In this document: one piece after another, positions 11,923-23,500 of the stretch
Numbering within the stretch: the first letter of the stretch is position 1
Layout: every line of letters begins with the position of its first letter
Assembly (NCBI RefSeq): GCF_039555335.1
Contig: NC_092640.1
Location: 27,313,446 to 27,377,445, forward strand
Length of the DNA stretch: 64,000 nt
Direction: 5' to 3'
From: Amphiura filiformis
Lineage: Eukaryota; Echinodermata; Ophiuroidea; Amphilepidida; Amphiuridae
The notes under the pieces: generated by a model
Databases searched by the model: none
Told to the model about the DNA's origin: nothing
The model's input: only the letters and a program-made list of their open reading frames with translations
Translations under genes and position numbers: made by a program

Positions 11923-14391
11923 TAACAGATTTGTCGAAATAAGACCTAATTCCATACCTCACTCGGTAGGTAAGTTGTCGCTGGATGGTAATCGTTTATA
12001 TCATGTACAATATAACATTTTCTACCAAATGGCAGAGTTGACGTTCCTAGGTTTAATAGCAAATAGAATTACTGTGCTGCAACAAGATGTGTTTGACAAT
12101 ATGATTGACCTGGATGAATTATATTTGTCCATCAATCTTTTGGTTGAACTACCAGTTGGGATATTTGATTCTCTATTTAAGCTAACAACTCTTTACTTAG
12201 ATGACAATTTATTGTCTGGCCTAGACCACACGACATTTCAAAATTTGACTCAATTAAGATTCTTGAGGCTAGCAAGGAACACTATCGCCACGTTACCTCC
12301 GGGATTATTCGTGTCAAATGTTGCTTTGCGACAAGTGCATTTACACGATAATGATTTGACAACATTGCTACATGGTGTTTTTGACACCAACGTTATGCTC
12401 AGTGTGTTAACATTGGGTGGGAATAACTTGTTAGAACTACCTGATAACTTATTCATTAATTGCCCCATACTGAGGAATCTAATTCTATCGATTAATATTC
12501 TATTGCATCTTGCGGACAATTTGTTTAACGCGACTTTTCAACTTCAGATACTACGCATTAGACACAATCAGCTTAATAGTTTTTCAAACCATTAGTTTCT
12601 CTAATGTATTTATCATTGTCCTACAATATGCTGATTCAAGTACTTTCACTCACTTCGTGCGTAAACCTGATACATTTAGAACTTCATCATAACCAGATAA
12701 CGACGGCAAGTTTTGATAATGCGAGGAATATGACAAAATTGCGGTATTTGTTTTTGGATCATAACGATATCAAATTGATACTCGGTCATGCATTCGATTT
12801 TGAAAATTTGGAATATCTATTTCTTAATTCAAACAATATCAGTCGTATTGAATCGTTTGCATTCAAACATTTAGACTGCCTTACTGATCTCAATTTATCT
12901 GACAATAATATTGCGTTTGTTGAACAAGATACTTTTTATGGCTTAAAGAATCTAGTTACACTAGAATTAAAGCATAATAAGCTTAGTAAAGTCGGTATGG
13001 AGGTATTTGGACATTTTTCGTCTTTGAATCTTCTGATATTATCTGAAAATCATATAGAAACTGTAAATTTTAGTTGCGCGACAAAACCTGAAGATTCTAC
13101 GCATAAAAAGCTGATCATATGCGATTTAAGACACAATCCTCTTAAATCTTTAACATCACGTTCATTTACATATTTGACAAATATACAATTTCTAGTAGAT
13201 ACATTTGCAGCATGTTGTTTTATCGACGGTAATGCCACTTGCCTCCCAACGACCGCGTCACGCCCTTCATTCTTAACATGTAAGCGTATGTTACCGTACA
13301 CGATTCTGCAACTTACAATGTGGATTGTTGGTTTAGCTGCTATTGCCTTTAATATCTCAGTCGTCTGTTATCGATTATTTATAGGCATGAGAAATAAAGT
13401 GCAAAATGTACTAATTTGTAATCTTGCTTTGTCAGATATGTTAATGGGAATAAATATGCTAATTTTAACATCTGTTGATGTGTATTACGGTAACTATTTT
13501 CCAAGTTTTTCTGAAAGTTGGGTCAAAGGGCCACTCTGCAAAATAACCTCCTCTATATCAACCCTGTCGAGTGAAGCATCTGTGCTATTGGTATTAATTA
13601 TAGGATTAGATCGATTTCTTGGTGTCCGATTTCCTCTAGGTGTCCACCGAGGATTAGGCAGTACACGAATGAAAATGTTAGTGTCCATTTGTTGGGTGAT
13701 TTCGATTGCACTTGCTGTCGCTCCTGTAGTATTAGATTCATATTTTCCGGGATTTTATGAAATTTCCGAAGTCTGTGTTGGATTGCCAATTGTGAAAAAA
13801 TCAGTGACGTCAGACAGGGTAGACGTAACAAGTATTGTAAGATGGGAGTGGCTTTGGCAAACAGAATCTGTTATTAAAGATACAAATTTGGCTGATTATA
13901 GAAATTATACGTCCAATCCAAATCAAAACTACCTGTTTGTTTCCAAAAGTTTCATTTATGACATTCCCTACAAAATTGCAGAGGTCTCTGGTCATGCAGT
14001 GGCAAGTTACTTATCGATTATTATCTACATCGGCTTAAACATGAGCTGTTTTGCTACAATACCTGTATTCTACATCAGAATTTTCCAAATAGCTCGCGCT
14101 TCTTCTCAATCTGTTCAAAGCACGCAGAAAACACACGAAATTCGGATGGCCTTTAAAATGTCAGCCGTAGTTTTTACAGATTTCATGTGCTGGGTACCAT
14201 TAGCCTTGGTATGTTTGTTCGTACAATGTGGTTTATTTACAGTTGGACCAGAAATGTATGCGTGGACGGTAGGTTTAATACTACCCATCAATTCAGCCAT
14301 TAATCCGTTTTTATATACTCTTGCCACGACTATAGCGGATCGTCTTGAACAAATCGAGAAGCATTCCAAAATGGTCGTGTTGCCGAACTGA
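11923..14391 (+). CDS. LRR-GPCR (GRL101/LGR-like), 3' part with 7TM domain
   Basis: Continues the exon broken at 7121. About 16 LRRs come first, then a cysteine-rich hinge (AACCFIDGNATCLP) and seven membrane helices. TM1 is LTMWIVGLAAIAFNISVVC; TM2 carries NLALSDML; TM3 starts at LCKITSS and ends LDRF in place of DRY; TM4 is SICWVISIALAVAPVV; TM5 lies in SIIIYIGLNMSCFATIPVFY; TM6 is AFKMSAVVFTDFMCWVPLAL; TM7 ends NPFLY. The TM6 string and LRR ectodomain fit type C LGR/relaxin-receptor-like and mollusc GRL101-like receptors, which couple to G proteins at the plasma membrane. The ligand is unknown. One frameshift lies at a five-T run (12580-12584); one more T would join LRR frame to LRR frame. 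Stop codon at 14389-14391. Confidence 0.85.
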
Positions 14392-14469
14392 AGCTTATGA
14401 AACTTACTTTTGAAACCAACATTCTACGTAACCTCTACAATCTATTGTTATAATTGGTTTTACACTCAA

Positions 14470-15310
14470 TGTTATCAATAAAATTATTGGTTTAGAACGT
14501 AGCTTTATAATAGGACACGTAACAAATATTGCAAATTATTATTCTGAAACCACATATTTTATATACTTAATGGTATTCCACAAGGCTCTTGCCTCTGGCC
14601 ACTGTATAATATACTGTTCTATTCCAGTATCTAGAATAGTTCTTGTGTAATTTATTTTGACGCTGAATCACTAAATGTACCTGATTCAACTCATTTTGCA
14701 ATCTTGTGCGATCTTTTCAAATAGCTGAAGGTTGTGAACTTCTAATGTATACAACCCGGGATACGATCAATATACGACCCGTGATTTTTACACACTTTAA
14801 GGACTGCAAGGTCTGCTGGTGTGAGAGTGAAGCATTTAGTACCAGGACACTTTCATAATCTTTCACTGAAAACAACAAATTACTTCTGATGGCCACACCG
14901 AGCCCTGTTTGCAAACTTCATGTTGTACATGTTACTTTGTCCCTATCACGATCATATCTCATAATGATAAACACAATAGCTGTAAAATATGATGAAACCT
15001 GTTGAAGATAGGATAAGAAATGTGGTGATTCGTACCCAGTTTAATATGACAACTCTTTGCAAACGTAAACTACGTGTTGTACATGTTACTCAATGTTATC
15101 AATTGGTTTAGAACGTATGTTTGTAAAATGACACGTAAAGAATATTGCAAATTATTATTCTGATACCACTTATTTTATAAAATAATGGTATTCCACAAGG
15201 CTCTTGCCTTTGGCCACTGTATATACTGTTCTATTCCAGTATCTTGCATAAAAAACCGTGTGTAATTCCTTTTCACGCTGAAACCACTAAATGTACATGA
15301 TTAGAAATGT
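14470..15310 (+). repeat. Direct duplication downstream of the GPCR
   Basis: A block of about 220 bp at 14470-14690 recurs at about 15090-15305. Shared words are TTGGTTTAGAACGTA, ATTGCAAATTATTATTCTGA, ATGGTATTCCACAAGGCTCT and ACTGTTCTATTCCAGTATCT. Parts of the spacer also match (TTGTACATGTTACT). The first copy overlaps the presumed 3' UTR. Confidence 0.75.
14477..14482 (+). promoter_or_regulatory. Candidate polyadenylation signal of the LRR-GPCR
   Basis: AATAAA about 85 bases after the stop codon, in the expected orientation. No other signal lies closer. Confidence 0.5.
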
Positions 15311-15370
15311 GATTTTAATCTTTGATAACCTTGGTGGAATAAATCATTACTGCTGTATCGAAAAATACAC

Positions 15371-16026
15371 CGAGCAAACACAAAAACGTTTTAAAAACGT
15401 TTTAAATAAGTTATATTTTGGCTTTTGGTTTAGGTAAAAACGTTTTAATAACATTAAAATGTTTTAAAACGTTTTGTATGAAAACACACTACAACAAATG
15501 TTTTCAAAAAATGTTATTGTAAACTATTTTTACAAACATTTTTGCCAAATATTGTGTCAATACTTAAATAACATTATGTTAAAATGTTTGAATCCAGCAA
15601 ACACAGAAATGTTCTTAAAATGTTTTTTTTTTCAAAATTTTTTAATAACATTTAAATGTCGGGTTATAAATAGGTCATAAAAACGTTTTTAAAACGTTAT
15701 TGAAAATATTTTGGGCAAACATTTTTCGCAAAATATTTTTTCAACCCCAAAATAACATTCTGTTTAGAATGTTTTGTATAAAGTTTTCAAGAATGTTTTT
15801 GGAATGTTATTAAAACGTTTTTATACCCTTTATATAACCCGACATTTAAATGTTTTCTGTAAAACATTTGTGTTTGCTGTGCAGTAAATTACCAACAAAT
15901 TATTTAATGTTATGAAAATGTTTTATACTATTAATGTACCCTTTATATAACCCGACATTTAAACGTTTTCCGACAACCTTTTATAACCTTTTGCGAATGA
16001 TGTCGAAAACGTTTTGTGTTTGCTGG
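15371..16026. mobile_element. CAGCAAACAC…AACGTTTT MITE, copy b
   Basis: Inverted ends GAGCAAACACAAAAACG and (reversed) CAGCAAACACAAAACG, with a body of repeated AACGTTTT and TAACATTT motifs. It is collinear with 52030-52726. No protein is encoded; the small open frame at 15474 is not a gene. Confidence 0.8.
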
Positions 16027-17229
16027 AATTGTACTATTATAAGCTAAGTGCTTCGTGGGATTTTTCTTTTTTTTTGTATGTGGTTTTATTAAAGGGGGGT
16101 AACCCTATCGGTTTAGGATATGGATTCTCTTCAAACTTACACACAATGTCAAATATTATCCCCTTTATCAATCTATGTGAGAAAACGGGAACAATTTCAG
16201 CATAAATGTGAATAATTAGCATATTAGCAAGCCAATACACTGGTACGCGTGCATTGCATTCTGGTCAGGCATCCCGAAACAACGGCCGAGCGCATGTCCC
16301 GGTGGAAACAGGAAGTGTTCGCCTTGGCACTGAAAACCGGCTCGCCCCTGTACACTTTTATACCCTCTATTCATACTGATTAATCTTAAAAAACATTACA
16401 TATCACTGCGCTCATTATCATTCTTGACAAGATAGCCCATGCTGTATTTACTTCGCTTAATTATTTTCACATATTTATAATTTTTCTTTGTTTTATTTTT
16501 TAACTAATTTTTTTAATGGGGGGGGGAGGTGCTCTCATAATTGTTTTCATATTCCTCGTATCATGCTTGACAATATAGGTCATGTTTCCTTATTTATTTC
16601 GCCTCTTATGTATTTCTTTATTTTTGTTTTTTGTTTTATATCATTATAGCGCCATCTATAGTTTGACATTAGGGGGCCTATTTGATGTATTTTTGCGGAC
16701 GAATTGGTACTGGGGTGAAGTCTTCCGAATCTATTCCGATTTCATTCTATGACTACCCAAAACTCCCGTGTCGTGTAAAGTGCGAACAACTGGTAACCTG
16801 TAAAAACCGCTGTGTTTCATGATTTCTCCGGAAATACATCGACTTGGAGCGTCAAATTTCAGGATAGCAATGAGAAAAATAGTATCTATTATGTGATACC
16901 AAAACCTCATCAACAATGAAAAAATCGGGGGATGATGCTGTCGATCGGGTTACGGACCTTTAAACCCACTTCTTTTTTCATGACCGGTTATAAAGGGCTA
17001 TACGCGATAGGATGGTTTGCACATACCTATGCGTTCTTGGTTGCGAGACAAACTTTTTTGCCTAATTTTGTCTATATAGACACAAATGTATTTCTTAAAT
17101 TAAAAACTGATTTTTAATGCTATGAAATAATAATAAAAATACAAATGACATTGTACACCACCAATAGATTATTGGATGAAGGTATTAATTATTAGTATAT
17201 GTATTAATTTTTTGCTTCTGACGGTTATA
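16027..17229. other. Gene-free stretch
   Basis: AT-rich sequence without recognisable exons, RNA genes or clear repeat structure. Short open frames show no known protein features. Confidence 0.5.
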
Positions 17230-17455
17230 ATGAAATAAATAAAATAAATAAATGTTGGCATTTAAACAGCGCCTTTTACGTGTATCAAAGCACTTTATAT
17301 TTATTCCGTTGTCGTTAGAATAATGTTAGCTGCCATTCAATGCCCAAGGCATGCTCATACATTAGGCGGCTCTCAATGGACAATATTCATTACAAATCCC
17401 CATTCCACCCCTGGGTAGAGAGAGGCAACTAAGGTAAAGAACCTTGAACAAGTAC
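17230..17455 (-). mobile_element. SINE, minus orientation, head missing
   Basis: Read on the minus strand, this matches the body and tail of the SINE at 17460-17758: CACCCAGG-like box, ATGGCAGCTAACAT, CGGAATAAATATAAAGTGC and GGCGCTGTTTAAAT. The two are arranged head to head. Confidence 0.75.
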
Positions 17456-17459
17456 ACAA

Positions 17460-17758
17460 CACGGTGGCCGAGCGGAACGGGCTAGGACTCATAATCGGAA
17501 GGTTGCGGGTTCGAGCCCCGGCGACACCATCGTGTTGTGCCCTTGAGTAGGGCACTTTATCTCGATTACTCCTCTCCACCCAGGCGTGAAATGGGGAGCT
17601 GTTATGAATACTGTCCATTGAGCGCCGCCCAAAGGTATGACCATGCCTTGGGCATTGTATGGCAGCTGACATATTCTAATGACGGCGGAATAAATGTAAA
17701 GCGCTTTGGTACATGTTCACATGTGAAAGGCGCTGTATAAATACTAACATTTATTTAT
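17460..17758 (+). mobile_element. tRNA-derived SINE
   Basis: The head has a good RNA polymerase III A box (TGGCCGAGCGG, near 17465) and B box (GGGTTCGAGCCC, near 17509). The body contains CTCTCCACCCAGG and the tail TGTAAAGCGCTTTG…GGCGCTGTATAAAT, ending in an ATTTATT-rich run. Such tails are common to SINEs of marine invertebrates and resemble the LINE end at 58700-58767. Confidence 0.85.
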
Positions 17759-17760
17759 TA

Positions 17761-17850
17761 ACATTTATGGTACCGAAGTGCTCGAACTCGCAATCCATCG
17801 ATTGCAAGGCAGAGCCCGTACCACTGGAACACCGCTTCGCCACTGTGACC
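17761..17850 (-). mobile_element. tRNA-like SINE head fragment
   Basis: On the minus strand an A box (AGTGGCGAAGCGG) and a weak B box (GCGAGTTCGAGC) have tRNA-like spacing, around an anticodon-like loop CTTGCAA. No convincing acceptor stem is formed, so it is a SINE relic rather than a tRNA gene. Confidence 0.5.
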
Positions 17851-19099
17851 ACCCCATATCCCGGTAGATGTCAGGAAATGGTGGTGATTGTAAGCTGGGA
17901 TTACAAAGGGTTGACCGGGTGGTGCGCTCCAGGGGCAGACTACTCTACTGCACAGGTTGACATTAAGCCCACTGGGGTGGTAAATATGTGTAAGTAAGCT
18001 TTTCATGTTTCTTTTGTCTAAATGAATAATTTGAAACAATTTGAGACAAGTTTTGTCAAAAAGGTCGTTGACCTTTGATCTACTTTTGATATTTTTAATA
18101 ACTTAAAAATTTTTTACATCATTATGACCCTTGACCTAAGCCGGTGACCATACAAAGGACATTTTTGCATTCATGATATACATCTTTTCAATGTATCTAA
18201 ACCTATGTTCAGCTTTTAACCACAATGTTTAGCAAATTTCTATAGGAACAAGCTATCGCTACCTGTATATTTCGTTCTAGTAAAATTATTCCAAGAGCTA
18301 CTTACTTTTTTCTTGTTAATTCGGTTGTAATACTAATAGTAATTTCCTTTTATATTTAGGAGAAAATGAATTTTTAGTAGAAAATTAATTTTGCATATAC
18401 TTTTATACATAGCCAGATTTTCATGGGTGGCTCACATTATGACGTCATACCGATATTATGTGGGGAATACATGTACTTATTTTGGTATCACTGGATAGAG
18501 AAGACCCATAGCTATAATTATATTGGTACCAAATGAACGGTATATGACGTTTATAATTGAAAATTACGGGGAGCGTTGCAACCCCCTTCGTTGTCCGTGT
18601 CATAAAATATGCATGGTCAGTAGTTCTAGGATTAAATCATAGTTCATTGTTATTTTATTTCCATCATTAAAAACATCATTCCTTGTTGGCATTACACCAA
18701 AGAAGCAAACCATAATTTATATACGGTTGATGTACTAATGAACAGTATAATTGATACATCGAATGCTCTGGTAGAAAATGTTAAACTTTGTTGAGAACAC
18801 CAATGTTTCTAGCACACAATTTACATAACTTATTAATTTGATTCTTCCATGCAAAATTTCATCAATCATGATACCTTAAAAATTGACTTATTTATTGCGA
18901 GTAAGTTTGCAACAATCAAGGAAAACAGCATACCTATCATCTATATGTTTAGTTTGAAATCAATGGAGCACCAGTAAGCATTGGCGTAAGAAACAGTAAA
19001 ACTATACCTCCCAAATAACTGAATTACTGCCAACATAGCCCGGCTGCATCCCGATATCACCTTTCGTCTCAAATCTATCACTTTAAAGTTTTAATGGAA
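17851..19099. other. Gene-free stretch downstream of the transporter
   Basis: Nothing recognised. It should contain the 3' UTR of the minus-strand transporter just left of 19100. Confidence 0.5.
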
Positions 19100-20548
19100 T
19101 CATCCCAATTCTTGAGCATCATACCCATCACGTTCATGCGTTCTATGTCGTCTTCTGTCCCATGTAACCCATAATGGGTCCAATAATGCGATGATACTGT
19201 TTAATAGCATGACGCCGCCGGATATGTAGAATGCCATTCCGTAATCACCGGTTGTATCATACAAATAACCTATAAAGAAGAAGAAGGCAGTTTTTTTTAT
19301 AAAAACATTCCTAAATCAAAAAAGCCGCCATTAAAGCCTTATTAAATGTACAACCTTATAATATGAAATTGGTTAATTTTTTTCAAACCTGATTTTTTGG
19401 CATATTTGTAATGTTTAGACATGTCCCAACCTGCACCTAAATGGAACCAGACGTGTTGGAGTAGTATACAAAGGAGAAGCAATATGGTTACGCCGTCGCC
19501 AAGTACGAAGGTCGGTCAGTGTGTAATGAAAGTTGACTTGTGACCCCATTTATGGAGTATTTTCATGGTATTTCTCTATAACCGCGTACAAGGGGAGCAG
19601 CGTACATACAAGCAGTCAAAGTCTCCGCATCACCCGATAATGAGGGCCGCTTGTTCCAAGAAATGCGACAGGCAAAACTGCTACGCACTTACTGCGTATT
19701 TTTACGGTCTATCGCGTAATCGCGAAGGCACGCAACGCTCTATCGCGTATACGTGTAGGCACGCAACGCTACACACAGAAAAATTTTTACACAGGTTATG
19801 TAAAAAATATACATAACATTAGGTAGCATATGAACTCCCAAACAAATAGGTATTTTTTACATAACCATGAATTATGTAAAAATAACATAGCAGATAAGTA
19901 AAAAAATACTGTGGCTATTAAGTAAAATATTTACATAACTTTTAAAATACATAAAACAACGTAATTATGTTATATCACTCCAAAACAAAACAAATAAATT
20001 CACAGCGTTGAAAGCGTACGCGTCTTCACTAGAAAAGTATCCAGCGCGCGCTGTCATACTTTTCTAGTGAAGACGCGTACGCTTTCAACGCTGTGAATTT
20101 ATTTGTTTTGTTTTGGAGTTACAGTTCAGTGTTCAGCTATTTATCTGATGATCGCCGTTTTAGGCGTGAAACTCCGAGTAATAAATCATGCTGATATAAC
20201 ATAATTACGTTGTTTTATGTATTTTATTACACGCTCTACTATCTAATAGTATCGAGCACTATTTTCAGCTGTTTTGATTAACTATATATTACATAACTTT
20301 TATGTAGAATCTTTTTACCTCGGCTATTAGGTATTTTACTACATAATTGTTATGTATTTTTTACACAACTTCTGTAAAACATACATAACATTTATGTAGC
20401 ATATGAACCCCATAACAAATAGGTATTTTTCACACAACCTTGAATTTGTAAAAAAACCATACCAGTTAAGCAAAAAAATACTTCATTATTAGGTAGGATT
20501 GGGGCTTTCTTTCTTTCTTTCTTTCTTTTTCTTTCTTTCTTTCTTTTT

Positions 20549-20583
<35 letters not shown>

Positions 20584-23500
20584 CTCTTTCTTTCTTCTGA
20601 AACATAATTCATGATAGATTTGAAGTCATCAGATCTTGGTCAACTGTCAGATTCGTTCAACAATACAATTTCATGCATGAAATATTTTATTTTGTTTTTG
20701 TTTTCCTTTTATCAGTTCAACCCGCTATCTAGTGAATGCCGGGGAGTGAATGTTCAATGCAATTTGTAAAGCATTTCTCTCTCGCATGTATTACATGTAC
20801 GATACAATGCTATAATAATACACTAAGCCACTGAAATGCTTCAAGCCTAATTCCCATATTTGGTACTGTAGGACTACCTACCAAAGTCATTTCAATGCAT
20901 TATCACGTCTACACCGTATTACATCGCTATCTATCTCAACACACACATTGTTATACCATGTATACACGCAGTGTCCGGGCGCAGTATACAGTACGTATAC
21001 AGTATCGTACTGTAACTGTAATGAATGTCGTAGCACGTAATCATGATCGCGGCAATACGTACGCTGCAATGTCAATTCCAATGTTGATAAATCTAGTAAA
21101 TGAACCCATAAATAGCCATTTTTAATGTCTCAAAGATATCCATACATGAGCTTATCGAACGAATCTCCAGTTTGGTTCCAACTTATGACTTCGAAACCTA
21201 CCTATTTGAATGATGTTTCAGGAGGCATGCGCTGCACGATCACATACACGTCGTGTCCGCCATGATTGCTTTCGGTCGGCGCTATATTCTTACCTGAAAT
21301 AGGTAAAAAATACATAAACTCGGCAAAATATCTGGCCAATGTATGTTTTGCCTTTCGAATAGGTGCATTTTAAAATTACATAACAACTGGTAAAACATTT
21401 TGATGAAATTTTACTTAACCTGTGTAAAAAATTGTCGAAATTATACACAACATCATTATGCTTGGTATTTTTTTACATAATGAAGGTCCGATTTTTCTGT
21501 GTGTAGCGTCATTGTTAGACACGGCACAATCGAACATTAGGCCCTAATGAATATGCGAGAATTCACAGCATACAATACACGGGGACTTTGACTGTTGATA
21601 CATCGTCTGTTACTAGTCGAGGCGCATCAGACAATGCCGATGTGATTGTATCCGTTTTTATGGAATGCGCGTGCGTCACTCCGCTTAGCGGCAAGCAGGA
21701 CGGCAAGTCGCAAGACAATATGAAACAAGCAATCAGCGTTTGTTACGAACGAACGAACGAACGAAAGAACTGAAGGACAGGGCGAATGTATGAGATGATG
21801 GCACCTAAAAAACTACAAAGGTGCTTCCGATACGTACCTATTAACGGTAATGTAATAAGCGCAGCACTCTGTGCTAAGATAATCCCAACTCCAAATATCT
21901 TCTTCACGTGGTTCACTCCAACTACTGCTCTCACCATCAATGGGTAAACCACATTACTAGTTGACGTTGAAAACCCCAGCGTCGCAGAAAATACCACAAA
22001 TACCGCATAGGACCTGGCGAGAGATCCTAGAAGACACGATGTACCTGAGATACCTAACATGAGACTTGCAAATTGAAAAGGAGTCATGATCTTTTTGTCA
22101 AGGATTGGTCCGTGTCCCAGACGTCCTATTGCACCACTAATCCCAACGATAGAGAATAGAAACGCGGCGTCCGTCTTTGACATGCCAAGATTAACAGCAT
22201 TGGAGACGAAAAACATAATGGATGAATAATACCCTAACCCCATTAAGAATGCGTACACGAGGCAAATCATTACAAACCTGATAGAGAAAACGGTTGTGTA
22301 AGACTTCACAAATGCGGAGGAATGTCTTTGAACATTTTGAGCAACAGAGAGGCGACGTTTTGGCAGTTTTCTTGAATCTTGCTTCAGTGGTTACGGCCTT
22401 GGACTCATAATCTGAGAGCTTGATTGACGTGCGTGGGTTCGAGTCCCCGTCCCGCCACCGTGTTGCGCCCTTGGGCAAGGCGCTTTGTCACGCTTGCCTC
22501 ACCCCACCCAGGTGCAATGGGAAGCTGTTAAGGGTAGTCACAGTCGTTGTACTGATGAACCCTGCGCCATTTGTAGGCAGCAAACGTGGTTCCGACATAT
22601 TCTAATAACGGCGGAATAAATGTAAAGCGCTTTGAGGCTGTTTACGGCATAAAGCGCTATATAAATATCTACATTTATTTTATTATTTTATTTTCTTTTC
22701 CGCTTTACTCATTCGAAATAATGCAGCAAAAACACATAAATTACCCAGAATGCCACCGCAAATCAACATGGCGCCTCGCCACGAATATTCATCGTTTAAG
22801 TATTGTATTAACGGTGATAAAATGAGAATACCGACTCCTGCTCCACAGAAACCAAGTCCATTGGCAAGACCAAGTTTTTTGTTAAAGTAAAAACCCGTGA
22901 GAACGATGCAATTGGTGTAAGCAATTCCTGTCCCGAAACCTATCGGAGAAAAATTAATAAAAAAGATGAAGTTGAAAGCAAAATTTAACTTCAACGCTAC
23001 TCAAATTTGGTACTCTCACCGGCATGACCGGAGTGCTTTCACCGGCTTAACCAGCGTCTTCAACGGATCATTGCTCTGAAGACTTGTTGTTGCTAGTGAT
23101 GCTGAGACAGCTCCGATGACGTCACAGATGTTGATTCCGGGGGACAGGAGGTTGTCACAGACAGGGTCAAGGTTCACTACTTTGTCACAGTTCAGTCTAG
23201 GTCTTTTAGTTCTAATATGGATTACAGTTCAACATCTCTTATTCGGACCTCTTTTATACGGATCTCTCTATTATCCGGTGTACTTTCAGGTCCCTACAAG
23301 AGTCTTGGAAGGCCGCCACAACATGTTCTTGTTTGACGCAGGGAAATACATATTAGTCATATTTTCGAAAATCCTGCTGAGCAAGCAGCATCTTGTACAG
23401 TATGGTGTAGGCAAAGGAGAACTTGGAATAGATTTATCTATGTTTGTACTTATTTTTCTTACCTATGAAACACATGATAACATACAGATGAAGCACGTGT

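Larger units (their letters stand above)
19772..21503. mobile_element. TA-flanked element in transporter intron 4
   Basis: Inverted ends CACACAGAAAAAT, flanked by TA (19770-19771 and 21504-21505) inside a shared GC…GC context. Subterminal TTATGTAAAAAATACATAAC-like motifs occur many times in both orientations. It is non-coding and contains the 64-bp hairpin and a CTTT microsatellite. Such an arrangement fits a non-autonomous Tc1/mariner-like element with later insertions. Confidence 0.7.

Noticed and set aside
17460..17530. Possible tRNA gene
   Set aside because: Pol III boxes are present, but the following body and GCGCTGTATAAAT tail show a SINE, and acceptor pairing is poor.
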